Assembly (NCBI RefSeq): GCF_001517625.2
Contig: NZ_LN999828.1
Location: 760,303-824,302, forward strand
From: Clostridium sp. AT4
GTDB lineage: Bacteria > Bacillota > Clostridia > Lachnospirales > Lachnospiraceae
Direction of reading: 5' to 3'
DNA: 64,000 bases
Below the pieces are notes generated by a model. It saw nothing but the letters and a program-made list of their open reading frames with translations, searched no databases and had not been told where the DNA came from. The position numbers and the translations under genes were made by a program. Shown piece after piece: positions 9,551 to 17,051 of the stretch. How positions within the stretch are numbered: the first letter of the stretch is position 1; the number at the start of each line of letters is the position of its first letter.

Positions 9551-9590
9551 AGAGGCAGAGCCGTTACCCCAAAATGGCTCTGCCTCTTTC
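9551..9590 (+). terminator. Intrinsic terminator after the dehydratase operon
   Basis: A perfect 12-base stem (9551-9562 with 9576-9587) is followed by a short, imperfect T-rich stretch. It separates the structural genes from the regulator gene, which has its own promoter. Confidence 0.75.
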
Positions 9591-9627
9591 GGTTAAATTG
9601 TTTTGAAGCGGAAAGTATGCGAATTTA

Positions 9628-9656
9628 TTGACATTTTATCTAAATTTCGATACGAT
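9628..9656 (+). promoter_or_regulatory. Promoter of the FadR-type regulator
   Basis: TTGACA (9628-9633), a 17-base spacer and TACGAT (9651-9656). The expected transcription start near 9663 rules out the long upstream reading frame start at 9603. Confidence 0.6.
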
Positions 9657-9698
9657 ACAAGCAAGGTGAGAAAGATGAAAAGAAAGGTGACTTTATAT

Positions 9699-10484
9699 AT
9701 GGGTGATATAAAAAGAGTAAAAAAGGCAAAGGCTATCCATCGGATTTCAGTGGTAGATCAGGTGAGCGAAGCTATTAAACAGAATATTTTAGATCATGTA
9801 TGGAATGTGGGAGATAAGATTCCATCAGAGAGTGAGCTTGCAGATGAATTTGAGGTTAATCGTCTTAGTGTGCGTATGGCATTGCAAAAACTCAGTACCT
9901 TGGGATTGATCGAAACGAGGGTAGGAGAGGGGTCATTTGTCACTAAATTTTCACCAAAACCATTCTTCAGTGAACTTGCAGCTGTTTATCATGACAAAGA
10001 TCGATATCAGGATGTAGTACAGCTTCGCAATCTGCTGGAAGGGGAAAGTATGCGTTTGGCGCATTTGAATGCCAACGACGAGGATTTGAAAAAATTAAAG
10101 GAATGTCTGGACTCCTATTATAATGCAACAGACATATATAATAAAGACATTGACAATAGGGAATATTTGGAAAATCTTGTAGATGCAGATTTAGCTTTTC
10201 ACTATGAAATAATTAAAATCAGCCATAACCATCTCTATGTGGCCGTTTATCAGGTGGTGCAGGAACTGGTAAGAGATCATATTAAACAGTTATTGTATAA
10301 ACGTACTCATGATCGTAAAAGAGCAGGATATCCTGCAAAATTAGAAGATGATACTCATATAAAGATGTATCAGAGCATATTAAATGGAGATCAGGAAGAA
10401 GCAAGAAGATCAAGAGAAGAAACATTGGGTATTGTGCAGGTGCATGGTCTTGATTATTTTGAGAGCGGGAATGATTCAATATAA
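9699..10484 (+). CDS. FadR/GntR-family transcriptional regulator (FCD domain)
   Basis: DNA-binding repressor or activator, probably of the neighbouring dehydratase-permease operon. The N-terminal winged helix contains the GntR signature IPSESELADEFEVNRLSVRMALQKL followed by GLIETRVGEGSFV. The C-terminal all-helical FCD domain begins around RNLLEGESMRLA and normally binds a metal and a carboxylate effector. I prefer ATG 9699 (AAAGGTGA 8 bases upstream). ATG 9675 is possible, and 9603 lies upstream of the promoter. The effector is likely the substrate acid of the enzymes, by analogy with UxuR/DgoR-type regulators. Confidence 0.85.
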   Translation: MGDIKRVKKAKAIHRISVVDQVSEAIKQNILDHVWNVGDKIPSESELADEFEVNRLSVRMALQKLSTLGLIETRVGEGSFVTKFSPKPFFSELAAVYHDKDRYQDVVQLRNLLEGESMRLAHLNANDEDLKKLKECLDSYYNATDIYNKDIDNREYLENLVDADLAFHYEIIKISHNHLYVAVYQVVQELVRDHIKQLLYKRTHDRKRAGYPAKLEDDTHIKMYQSILNGDQEEARRSREETLGIVQVHGLDYFESGNDSI

Positions 10485-10495
10485 TAAGGCAGAAG

Positions 10496-10541
10496 AAAAC
10501 ACCCAAGATTTAGACGTACAATCTAAGTCGGGGTGTTTTTA
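10496..10541. terminator. Bidirectional terminator between convergent genes
   Basis: The stem AAAACACCC (10496-10504) with GGGGTGTTTT (10530-10539) holds an inner TTAGA/TCTAA pairing and has A and T tracts on both sides. It can therefore serve the regulator gene on the plus strand and the NYN gene on the minus strand. Confidence 0.75.
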
Positions 10542-10570
10542 TAATCTGATGAAATGCTATACAGATACCT

Positions 10571-11554
10571 CTACCGCAGCTGAACCATATTATCCTTGAT
10601 CTTAAAGGTTCCAAAGCTTCGGATAAAGCTGGAAATCCGGCTGAAGCCGTACTGCTTTACATCAAAATCCGGGAATTTCTTTTTCAGCTCTTCGTGGATG
10701 ATGCTCAAATTATCCACATGCCCCCTGTTGTTCTGGATCAGGCGGATGATCTCTTTTTCGATATCAGCCTTGGAGGTGGAGGCGGATTTTTCCTGAACAA
10801 AGTAGCCTCCGTGGAGCTTTACCACCTGAAAATCACTGTTATTTAAGCTTTCTAAGAAGGTGGAAAGCTTGGAGTAGCCGTAATTGCGCACATCAAAATC
10901 AGAGAAGCGTTTGGTGAGGAAATTTCCTACCCGTGCCAGGATGATAGGCTGATTCTGGCTGTTGTTTTCGATCAGAAGCTTTGTAATGGCTTTCTGGATC
11001 TCGTCAATACCGGTGATGGTTTTCTGGATTTCGTCAATCGAGGGTACCTCGGTTTTGGAAGCTGTAAGGGCATTTGCCCGTCCTTTGTTTATCGGAGCGG
11101 TCTCTGCCGCATCTTCCGAAGAAATGATTTCCAGAAGCTTAAACGTATCGCAGGCTGCCCGGAACGGCTTTGGGGTTTTCTGCTCCCCGATGCCCATGAC
11201 AAACATACCGGCTTCTCTGAGTCTCTGGGCCAGTTTGGTAAAGTCCGAATCGCTGGACACCAGGCAGAAGCCGTCTACATTTCCCGAATACAGGATATCC
11301 ATGGCATCGATGATCATGGCGGAATCGGTGGCATTTTTGCCGGTGGTGTAGCTGTACTGCTGGATGGGGTTTACGGACCAGTCCAGGAGCACATTTTTCC
11401 ATGCCCGCTTTTCATTGTCCGTCCAGTCGCCGTAAATGCGTTTATAGGTGGCGATCCCGATATCGGATACCTCATCCAGAATATATTTGATATATTTGGG
11501 AGATACGTTGTCTGCGTCGATCAATACTGCAAATCTGCGTTCATTCTGTTCCAT
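10571..11554 (-). CDS. NYN-domain protein with two OST-HTH/LOTUS domains
   Basis: Probable RNA-acting protein. The N-terminal NYN (PIN-like nuclease) domain runs from about residue 5 to 145. It has the acidic residues expected for metal binding: Asp in LIDADN, ATDSAMIIDAMD, and SSDSDF. Two LOTUS/OST-HTH modules follow, KFPDFDV-type and RFSDFDV-type, each ending in an LxGxxF or SFxxF core. These modules bind RNA in other proteins. The linker contains an imperfect tandem repeat, IDEIQKTITG then IDEIQKAITK. Start chosen at ATG 11554 (MEQNERRFAVLIDADN). The upstream extension lacks family features, and the ribosome site is weak. Target unknown. Confidence 0.85.
   Translation of the reverse strand: MEQNERRFAVLIDADNVSPKYIKYILDEVSDIGIATYKRIYGDWTDNEKRAWKNVLLDWSVNPIQQYSYTTGKNATDSAMIIDAMDILYSGNVDGFCLVSSDSDFTKLAQRLREAGMFVMGIGEQKTPKPFRAACDTFKLLEIISSEDAAETAPINKGRANALTASKTEVPSIDEIQKTITGIDEIQKAITKLLIENNSQNQPIILARVGNFLTKRFSDFDVRNYGYSKLSTFLESLNNSDFQVVKLHGGYFVQEKSASTSKADIEKEIIRLIQNNRGHVDNLSIIHEELKKKFPDFDVKQYGFSRISSFIRSFGTFKIKDNMVQLR
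10991..11038 (-). repeat. Imperfect 30-base tandem repeat inside the NYN gene
   Basis: An 18-base match (10991-11008 and 11021-11038, one mismatch) recurs with a 30-base period. It encodes the duplicated IDEIQK-x-IT segment between the nuclease domain and the first LOTUS domain, so the linker has grown by a ten-residue in-frame duplication. Confidence 0.8.
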
Positions 11555-11682
11555 ATGCTGTGTGTTCTGTCGCTTTCCTAGAATTATCCCATGTGGGACT
11601 GTTAAACGTATAATCAGTGTATCATATTCGGGCGGCAGGCACAAGAGGTCACAGGTTTTGACTTGCTGGATCTGGAGAGATA

Positions 11683-12462
11683 TCAGCTGGTCAGATAGCT
11701 GCGCATGGATTTTAAGGCGCTTTTTTCAAGCCGCGATACCTGAGCCTGGCTGATATGGATTTCCTTTGCAACTTCGGTCTGGGTTTTTCCTTCAAAAAAG
11801 CGCATATCGATGATGCGGCGTTCCCGGTCCGGCAGACGTTTCATGGCTTCTACAAGGGAAAGGTCCTCTACCCAGTTTTCTTCCAGATTTTTCTTATCGC
11901 TGATCTGATCCATGACATAAAGCGGATCCCCGCCGTCGGTATATACCGGCTCGTAAAGACTGACCGGAGTCTGGATGGCATCCAGGGCATAGGTGATATC
12001 CTCTCCGGAAATACCGATCTCCTGAGAAATTTCCATCAGAGAAGGTTCTTTGGAGTGACGGCGGGTGAGCTGTTCTCTGGCATAGAGGGCTTTATATGCG
12101 GTGTCCCTGAGGGAGCGGCTGACGCGGATGGAGTTGTTGTCACGCAGATAGCGGCGTACCTCGCCAAGGATCATGGGTACCGCATAGGTGGAAAATTTTA
12201 CATTCTGGGTAATATCGAAATTGTCAATGGCTTTGATAAGGCCGATGCAGCCGATCTGAAAGAGATCATCGATATTTTCCTGGCTTCCGGCAAAACGCTG
12301 GATTACACTTAAGACCAGACGCAGATTTCCTTTGATATATTCTTCTCTTGCATCCATATCCCCTTTCAGGATCCGGGAGAATAAGTGCTCTTTTTCTTCA
12401 TTGCTCAGAAGCGGCAGTTTGGCAGTGTTGACGCCGCAGATTTCAACCTTATAGCATGACAT
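11683..12462 (-). CDS. sigG: RNA polymerase sporulation sigma factor sigma-G
   Basis: Late forespore-specific sigma factor. The N-terminus KVEICGVNTAKLP closely matches B. subtilis sigma-G, including the conserved VEICGV segment. Region 2 (NIDDLFQIGCIGLIKAIDNFD, KFSTYAVPMILGEVRRYLRDNN) and region 4 (EGKTQTEVAKEIHISQAQVSRLEK) are intact at 259 residues. GGAGG precedes the ATG. In most clostridia sigG directly follows sigE in the same direction. Here it is about 6 kb away on the opposite strand, with an AT-rich operon and the NYN gene between them. Confidence 0.96.
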   Translation of the reverse strand: MSCYKVEICGVNTAKLPLLSNEEKEHLFSRILKGDMDAREEYIKGNLRLVLSVIQRFAGSQENIDDLFQIGCIGLIKAIDNFDITQNVKFSTYAVPMILGEVRRYLRDNNSIRVSRSLRDTAYKALYAREQLTRRHSKEPSLMEISQEIGISGEDITYALDAIQTPVSLYEPVYTDGGDPLYVMDQISDKKNLEENWVEDLSLVEAMKRLPDRERRIIDMRFFEGKTQTEVAKEIHISQAQVSRLEKSALKSMRSYLTS

Positions 12463-12610
12463 GGTCCGTACCTCCGTTTGGTTGTGTTATGCACGGAAAG
12501 CTTTTCGTATTTCCATTCCGGCTATAAGAGAATGATGGACGGATACGGACGGTTTTATACTTTTTTTTCTATCCAGAAAATGGGAATCGCAGCAAAGAAG
12601 AGGCAGATAC

Positions 12611-12656
12611 AAATAAAAACAGCCGCAGCTTTTGCTGATTTGCAAAAAACTGCGGC
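12611..12656 (-). terminator. Intrinsic terminator after coaX
   Basis: GCCGCAG (12622-12628) pairs with CTGCGGC (12650-12656). Read on the minus strand the stem is followed by GTTTTTATTT, just after the coaX stop and before sigG. Confidence 0.82.
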
Positions 12657-12663
12657 CCGGTTT

Positions 12664-13431
12664 CTACTGTGTATTTTTTCGGTAGAGGATTAAAAGTCCC
12701 TTTAATAAAAGGGCGTCATCGTAAATGATCGTATGTCTGCACAGAGGCGTGATAAAACGGGCCAGACCGCCGGTAGCGATGACGGTGGGAGCTTCGCCAA
12801 GCTCTTTTTCCATCCGGTCTAAGAGGCCGTCGATCATATCTACATTGCTGAAGATAATGCCTGCTCTCATGCAGTCAATGGTATTCTTTCCGATGACTTT
12901 ATCCGGAACTTCAAGACTGATGTAGGGAAGCTGGGCGGTTTTTCCGCTTAAGGAGTTTAAGGATACACGCAGACCCGGAAGGATCACGCCTCCGATGTAA
13001 TTTCCATGTTTATCCGCCACGCTCATGGTAGTAGCGGTACCCATGTCGATCACTACCAGGGGAAGGGGGTGCTCGTGGATGGCAGCAGCTACATCTACGA
13101 TCAGATCGCTGCCCAGCGTTTTGGGATTATCCATGAGAATATTGATGCCTGTTTTGATGCCGGGGCCGACTAAAAGCGGACGGATCCCCACAACCTTTTC
13201 TACCGCCCTCAGGATCGTGGAATTTAAGGGAGGGACCACAGAGGAGAGGATCGCACCCTCAATGGCAGAGGGATGGATTTCATGCATTTCCAGAACATTT
13301 TTAATTGTAACTGCATATTCTGTATCCGTGCGGTTCTGGTCCGTGGTGACCCGCTCGATAAAATATGTCTTTGTCTCATCAATTCCGCCGATCACGGTAT
13401 TTGTATTTCCCATATCAATGGCTAAAATCAT
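12664..13431 (-). CDS. coaX: Type III pantothenate kinase
   Basis: Phosphorylates pantothenate in the first step of coenzyme A synthesis. Type III enzymes resist CoA feedback and need a monovalent cation. The ASKHA fold is shown by the N-terminal phosphate loop DMGNTNTVIGG with catalytic Asp6, by LGSDLIVDVAAA, by the second phosphate motif IDMGTATT and by ATGGLA near the end. The 255-residue length is typical. It is divergent from coaBC across 96 bases, so two CoA-pathway genes share a control region, although I see no strong operator there. Confidence 0.95.
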   Translation of the reverse strand: MILAIDMGNTNTVIGGIDETKTYFIERVTTDQNRTDTEYAVTIKNVLEMHEIHPSAIEGAILSSVVPPLNSTILRAVEKVVGIRPLLVGPGIKTGINILMDNPKTLGSDLIVDVAAAIHEHPLPLVVIDMGTATTMSVADKHGNYIGGVILPGLRVSLNSLSGKTAQLPYISLEVPDKVIGKNTIDCMRAGIIFSNVDMIDGLLDRMEKELGEAPTVIATGGLARFITPLCRHTIIYDDALLLKGLLILYRKNTQ

Positions 13432-13527
13432 ATAGAAGACTCCTTTCTGCGGATGGTATTTCCATCAAAGAAAAATTGTGCTATGATTGTAACATAGAAA
13501 AAACGGAAAGACAACCGGAGGAAGCGT

Positions 13528-14727
13528 ATGTTAAAAGGAAAAACCATACTCCTTGGAGTTACGGGCAGCATTGCTGCCTATAAGATCGCAAACCTGGCCA
13601 GCGCCCTGGTAAAGCAGGGAGCAAGCGTCCATGTGCTTATGACGAAAAATGCTGTGAATTTTATCAATCCCATTACCTTTGAGACACTGACCGGCCATAA
13701 ATGTCTGGTAGACACCTTTGACCGGAATTTTGAATTCAGCGTAGAGCATGTATCACTGGCAAAGACGGCAGACGTCTTTTTGGTGGCCCCGGCCTCTGCC
13801 AATGTAATCGGAAAGCTGGCCCACGGGATCGCAGACGATATGCTGACCACTACCTTTATGGCCTGCACCTGTCCGAAGATCGTCTCGCCTGCCATGAACA
13901 CGCGGATGTATGAAAATGAAATCCTTCAGGATAACTTAAAGGTTCTGGAGCATTATCACATCCAGGTCATCCGTCCGGCGACGGGGTATCTGGCCTGCGG
14001 CGATACAGGGGCGGGAAAGATGCCGGAGCCGGAGCTCCTTCTGGAATACATCCGATGCGCCCTTGCTCCCAAAGACTTAAAGGGAAAGAAAATTCTTGTT
14101 ACCGCAGGCCCTACCAGAGAGGCCATTGATCCGGTGCGCTATATTACGAATCATTCCACCGGGAAAATGGGGTATGCCATTGCAGAGGCGGCTGCATACC
14201 GCGGAGCAGATGTGACCCTTGTCACAGGCCCCGTATCCATAAAACCGCCTCTGTTTGTGAAAACCGTACCGGCAGAGAGCGCAAAACAGATGTATGAGGC
14301 AGTTACAGGGGCGGCGAAAGAGCAGGATATCATTATCAAGGCAGCAGCAGTGGCAGATTACCGTCCCGCCCATCAGGCAGAGGATAAGATTAAAAAATCC
14401 GAAGGCGACATGAAGATTGAACTGGAACGCACGGATGATATTTTAGGCTGGCTGGGCGCCCATCGGAGGGAAGGCCAGTTCCTCTGCGGTTTTTCCATGG
14501 AAACAAGGGATCTTCTGGCAAATTCAAGAGCAAAGCTGGAACGCAAGAAGATTGATATGATCGTGGCGAACAACCTAAAAACAGAGGGAGCGGGCTTTGG
14601 TACCGATACCAACGTAGTGACCCTGATCACCAGAGAGGGCCAGACAGAACTTCCCAAGATGACAAAACAGGAGGTAGCCCACTGCCTGCTGGACGAGATC
14701 AGGAACCGTCTTGACTTTACCCTTTAA
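13528..14727 (+). CDS. coaBC: Bifunctional phosphopantothenoylcysteine decarboxylase/phosphopantothenate-cysteine ligase
   Basis: Joins cysteine to 4'-phosphopantothenate (CoaB) and decarboxylates the product with FMN (CoaC). The CoaC domain (about 1-175) shows GVTGSIAAYK, catalytic His74 in VEHVSLA, PAMNTRMYEN (Asn124) and the flap Cys157 in ACGDTGAGKMPEP. The CoaB domain (about 185-399) has VTAGPTREAIDPVR, ITNHSTGKMG (Asn208) and DKIKKSE with the lysine of the ligase site. GGAGG precedes the ATG. The promoter of the next gene, prfC, lies within its last codons. Confidence 0.96.
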   Translation: MLKGKTILLGVTGSIAAYKIANLASALVKQGASVHVLMTKNAVNFINPITFETLTGHKCLVDTFDRNFEFSVEHVSLAKTADVFLVAPASANVIGKLAHGIADDMLTTTFMACTCPKIVSPAMNTRMYENEILQDNLKVLEHYHIQVIRPATGYLACGDTGAGKMPEPELLLEYIRCALAPKDLKGKKILVTAGPTREAIDPVRYITNHSTGKMGYAIAEAAAYRGADVTLVTGPVSIKPPLFVKTVPAESAKQMYEAVTGAAKEQDIIIKAAAVADYRPAHQAEDKIKKSEGDMKIELERTDDILGWLGAHRREGQFLCGFSMETRDLLANSRAKLERKKIDMIVANNLKTEGAGFGTDTNVVTLITREGQTELPKMTKQEVAHCLLDEIRNRLDFTL

Positions 14728-14739
14728 TCATAATAAAAT
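14711..14739 (+). promoter_or_regulatory. Promoter of prfC within the coaBC 3' end
   Basis: TTGACT (14711-14716), a 17-base spacer and TAAAAT (14734-14739). The predicted start near 14746 places the nested hairpin at 14750-14810 at the very 5' end of the transcript. Confidence 0.6.
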
Positions 14740-14749
14740 AGGTAGGATA

Positions 14750-14810
14750 CCAGGGGGAAAAAGGTTGAAATCCGACGCAGGCTTGCCTGCAGGAGGATTT
14801 TGAATCCTGG
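14750..14810 (+). ncRNA. Structured 5' leader upstream of prfC
   Basis: Three nested complementary segments form one interrupted stem: CCAGG/CCTGG (14750-14754, 14806-14810), AAATCC/GGATTT (14768-14773, 14795-14800) and GCAGG/CCTGC (14777-14781, 14786-14790). No T tract follows, so it is not an obvious terminator. A role in RF3 expression or mRNA stability is only an inference. Confidence 0.4.
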
Positions 14811-14904
14811 GCCTCGCCAAAAACAGGAGTAAGCAGCCATTTTTCAAAGAAAAACATCCCGCCCCTTTAAGGGACGCAATCAGCAGGAACGGAGGATAAG
14901 ACCA

Positions 14905-16509
14905 TTGTCACAGACAGATGATCAGATGATAGAACAAATAAAAAAGCGCAGAACCTTTGCCATTATTTCCCACCCCGATGCAGGTAAAACCACACTGACA
15001 GAGAAATTCCTTCTTTACGGAGGCGCCATCAATCTGGCAGGTACGGTAAAGGGCCGCAAGGCGGCAAAGCATGCAGTTTCCGACTGGATGGATATCGAGA
15101 AGGAGAGAGGTATTTCCGTTACCTCTTCCGCCATGCAGTTTAATTATGACGGATTCTGCATCAACATCCTGGACACGCCGGGACATCAGGATTTCTCAGA
15201 GGATACCTACCGTACCCTCATGGCTGCCGATTCCGCCGTCATGGTAATCGACGGTTCCAAGGGTGTAGAGGCCCAGACCATTAAGCTTTTTAAGGTCTGC
15301 GTCATGCGCCACATTCCGATTTTTACATTTATTAACAAATTTGACCGTGAGGCCAGAGATCCCTATGAGCTTTTAGATGAGATCGAGGACGTGCTGGGCA
15401 TCCGCACCTGTCCGGTGAACTGGCCCATCGGGTGCGGAAAGAATTTCAAGGGTGTTTACGACCGCTTTACAAAGAAAATCTCCACTTTTACCGCTGCCAT
15501 GGGAGGCGCAAAGGAGGTTGCAACCAGGGAATTTGAGGCAGAAAGCCCGGAGGCAGAATCCGTCATCGGCCCCATTTATTACCAGCAGCTGATGGACGAC
15601 ATTGAGCTTTTGGACGGCGCCAGCGATGAGCTGGATATGGACCGGGTGCAGAGGGGAGATCTTTCTCCTGTATTTTTCGGTTCTGCCCTTACGAATTTCG
15701 GTGTGGAGACCTTTTTGGAGCATTTCCTGAAAATGACCACCTCTCCCCTGCCAAGAAAGTCCCTTACAGGAGAGATCGATCCATTCCGCAAGGACTTTTC
15801 CGCCTTTGTCTTTAAAATCCAGGCAAATATGAACAAGGCCCACAGAGACAGGATCGCTTTTATGCGTATCTGCTCCGGAAAGTTCGAGGCAGGCATGGAA
15901 GTGAACCACGTTCAGGGCGGAAAAAAGATCCGCTTAACACAGCCTCAGCAGCTTATGGCACAGGATCGTAAGATCGTGGAAGAGGCGTATGCGGGCGATA
16001 TTATCGGCGTATTTGATCCGGGTATTTTCTCTATTGGAGATACGCTGTGCACATCCAATGAAAAATTTGAATTTGAGGGGATCCCGACCTTTGCGCCGGA
16101 GCATTTTGCAAGAGTGCGCCAGGTGGATACCATGAAGCGCAAGCAGTTTATCAAGGGGATCAACCAGATTGCCCAGGAGGGTGCGATCCAGATCTTCCAG
16201 GAATTTAACACAGGTATGGAAGAGATCATCGTAGGCGTAGTAGGCGTACTTCAGTTTGAGGTATTAACCTACCGTCTGCAGAGCGAATACAATGTAGAGG
16301 TTATCCTGGAAAAACTGCCTTATGAGCATATCCGCTGGGTGGAGAATCCTCAGGAGGTGGATGTGGCTCGTCTGATGGGAACCTCCGACATGAAGCGCAT
16401 CTGCGACTTAAAGGGAAATCCGCTGCTTTTATTTATCAACAGCTGGAGCGTAGGTATGGTATTAGACCGCAATCCGGGTCTTAAATTAAGCGAGTTCGGC
16501 ACCAATTAG
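14905..16509 (+). CDS. prfC: Peptide chain release factor 3
   Basis: Translational GTPase that recycles RF1/RF2 from terminating ribosomes. The G domain shows HPDAGKTT (G1, residues 23-30), DTPGHQDF (G3) and NKFD (G4). The switch region SDWMDIEKERGISVTSS is characteristic of RF3. Domains II and III follow, giving 534 residues, normal for RF3. The TTG start lies a few bases after GGAGGA. The gene has its own promoter inside coaBC, and a structured leader. Confidence 0.95.
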   Translation: MSQTDDQMIEQIKKRRTFAIISHPDAGKTTLTEKFLLYGGAINLAGTVKGRKAAKHAVSDWMDIEKERGISVTSSAMQFNYDGFCINILDTPGHQDFSEDTYRTLMAADSAVMVIDGSKGVEAQTIKLFKVCVMRHIPIFTFINKFDREARDPYELLDEIEDVLGIRTCPVNWPIGCGKNFKGVYDRFTKKISTFTAAMGGAKEVATREFEAESPEAESVIGPIYYQQLMDDIELLDGASDELDMDRVQRGDLSPVFFGSALTNFGVETFLEHFLKMTTSPLPRKSLTGEIDPFRKDFSAFVFKIQANMNKAHRDRIAFMRICSGKFEAGMEVNHVQGGKKIRLTQPQQLMAQDRKIVEEAYAGDIIGVFDPGIFSIGDTLCTSNEKFEFEGIPTFAPEHFARVRQVDTMKRKQFIKGINQIAQEGAIQIFQEFNTGMEEIIVGVVGVLQFEVLTYRLQSEYNVEVILEKLPYEHIRWVENPQEVDVARLMGTSDMKRICDLKGNPLLLFINSWSVGMVLDRNPGLKLSEFGTN

Positions 16510-16564
16510 CAGACAGGTTTCCTGTCCGGCTGCTGTGCCCTCATAGATAAAGGAGGTTTTAGAG

Positions 16565-17011
16565 ATGTCAAAGGTAGAAGTAGTAAGAGCCGCTATGGTA
16601 CAGGCCATGAAGGCAAAGGATAAGGCAAGAAAGGAGTCCCTTTCCATGCTGCTTTCCGCTCTTAAAAATGCGGAGATCGACAAGAGAGAGCCCCTGACTG
16701 AGGCCGAGGAAAATGCAGTTGTCAAAAAGGAAATCAAGCAGACACAGGAGACGTATGACCTGGCTCCTGCAGACCGTGAAGATATCCGCAGCGAAGCTGC
16801 CCAGAGACTGGCTGTATATAAGGAATTTGCTCCGGAGGATATGAGTGTGGATCAGATCCGCCAGGTGATCGCAGAGGTTCTTGCAGAGCTGGGGATCGAT
16901 GCGCCCTCTCCCAAGGATAAGGGTGCGATCATGAAGGTTCTGATGCCCAGAGTGAAGGGAAAGGCAGACGGAAAGGTTGTAAACGAAACATTGGCAGGTA
17001 TGTTTAAGTAA
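16565..17011 (+). CDS. yqeY: GatB/YqeY domain protein
   Basis: Small cytoplasmic helical protein of 148 residues, homologous to the tail domain of the GatB amidotransferase subunit that contacts tRNA. The stand-alone form has no settled function. Visible hallmarks are RKESLSMLLSALKNAEID near the N-terminus and the C-terminal KDKGAIMKVLMPRVKGKADGKVVNE segment. AGGAGG precedes the ATG. It is 55 bases after prfC and probably shares its transcript. Confidence 0.9.
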   Translation: MSKVEVVRAAMVQAMKAKDKARKESLSMLLSALKNAEIDKREPLTEAEENAVVKKEIKQTQETYDLAPADREDIRSEAAQRLAVYKEFAPEDMSVDQIRQVIAEVLAELGIDAPSPKDKGAIMKVLMPRVKGKADGKVVNETLAGMFK

Positions 17012-17051
17012 ATAAGTGCCCATACAAAAAGGGCGGCAAAAGGAGGACAAT

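Noticed and set aside
5418-11640. Integrative element or prophage between sigE and sigG
   Set aside because: No integrase, transposase, tRNA target or clear flanking repeat was seen; only composition and gene order suggest transfer.
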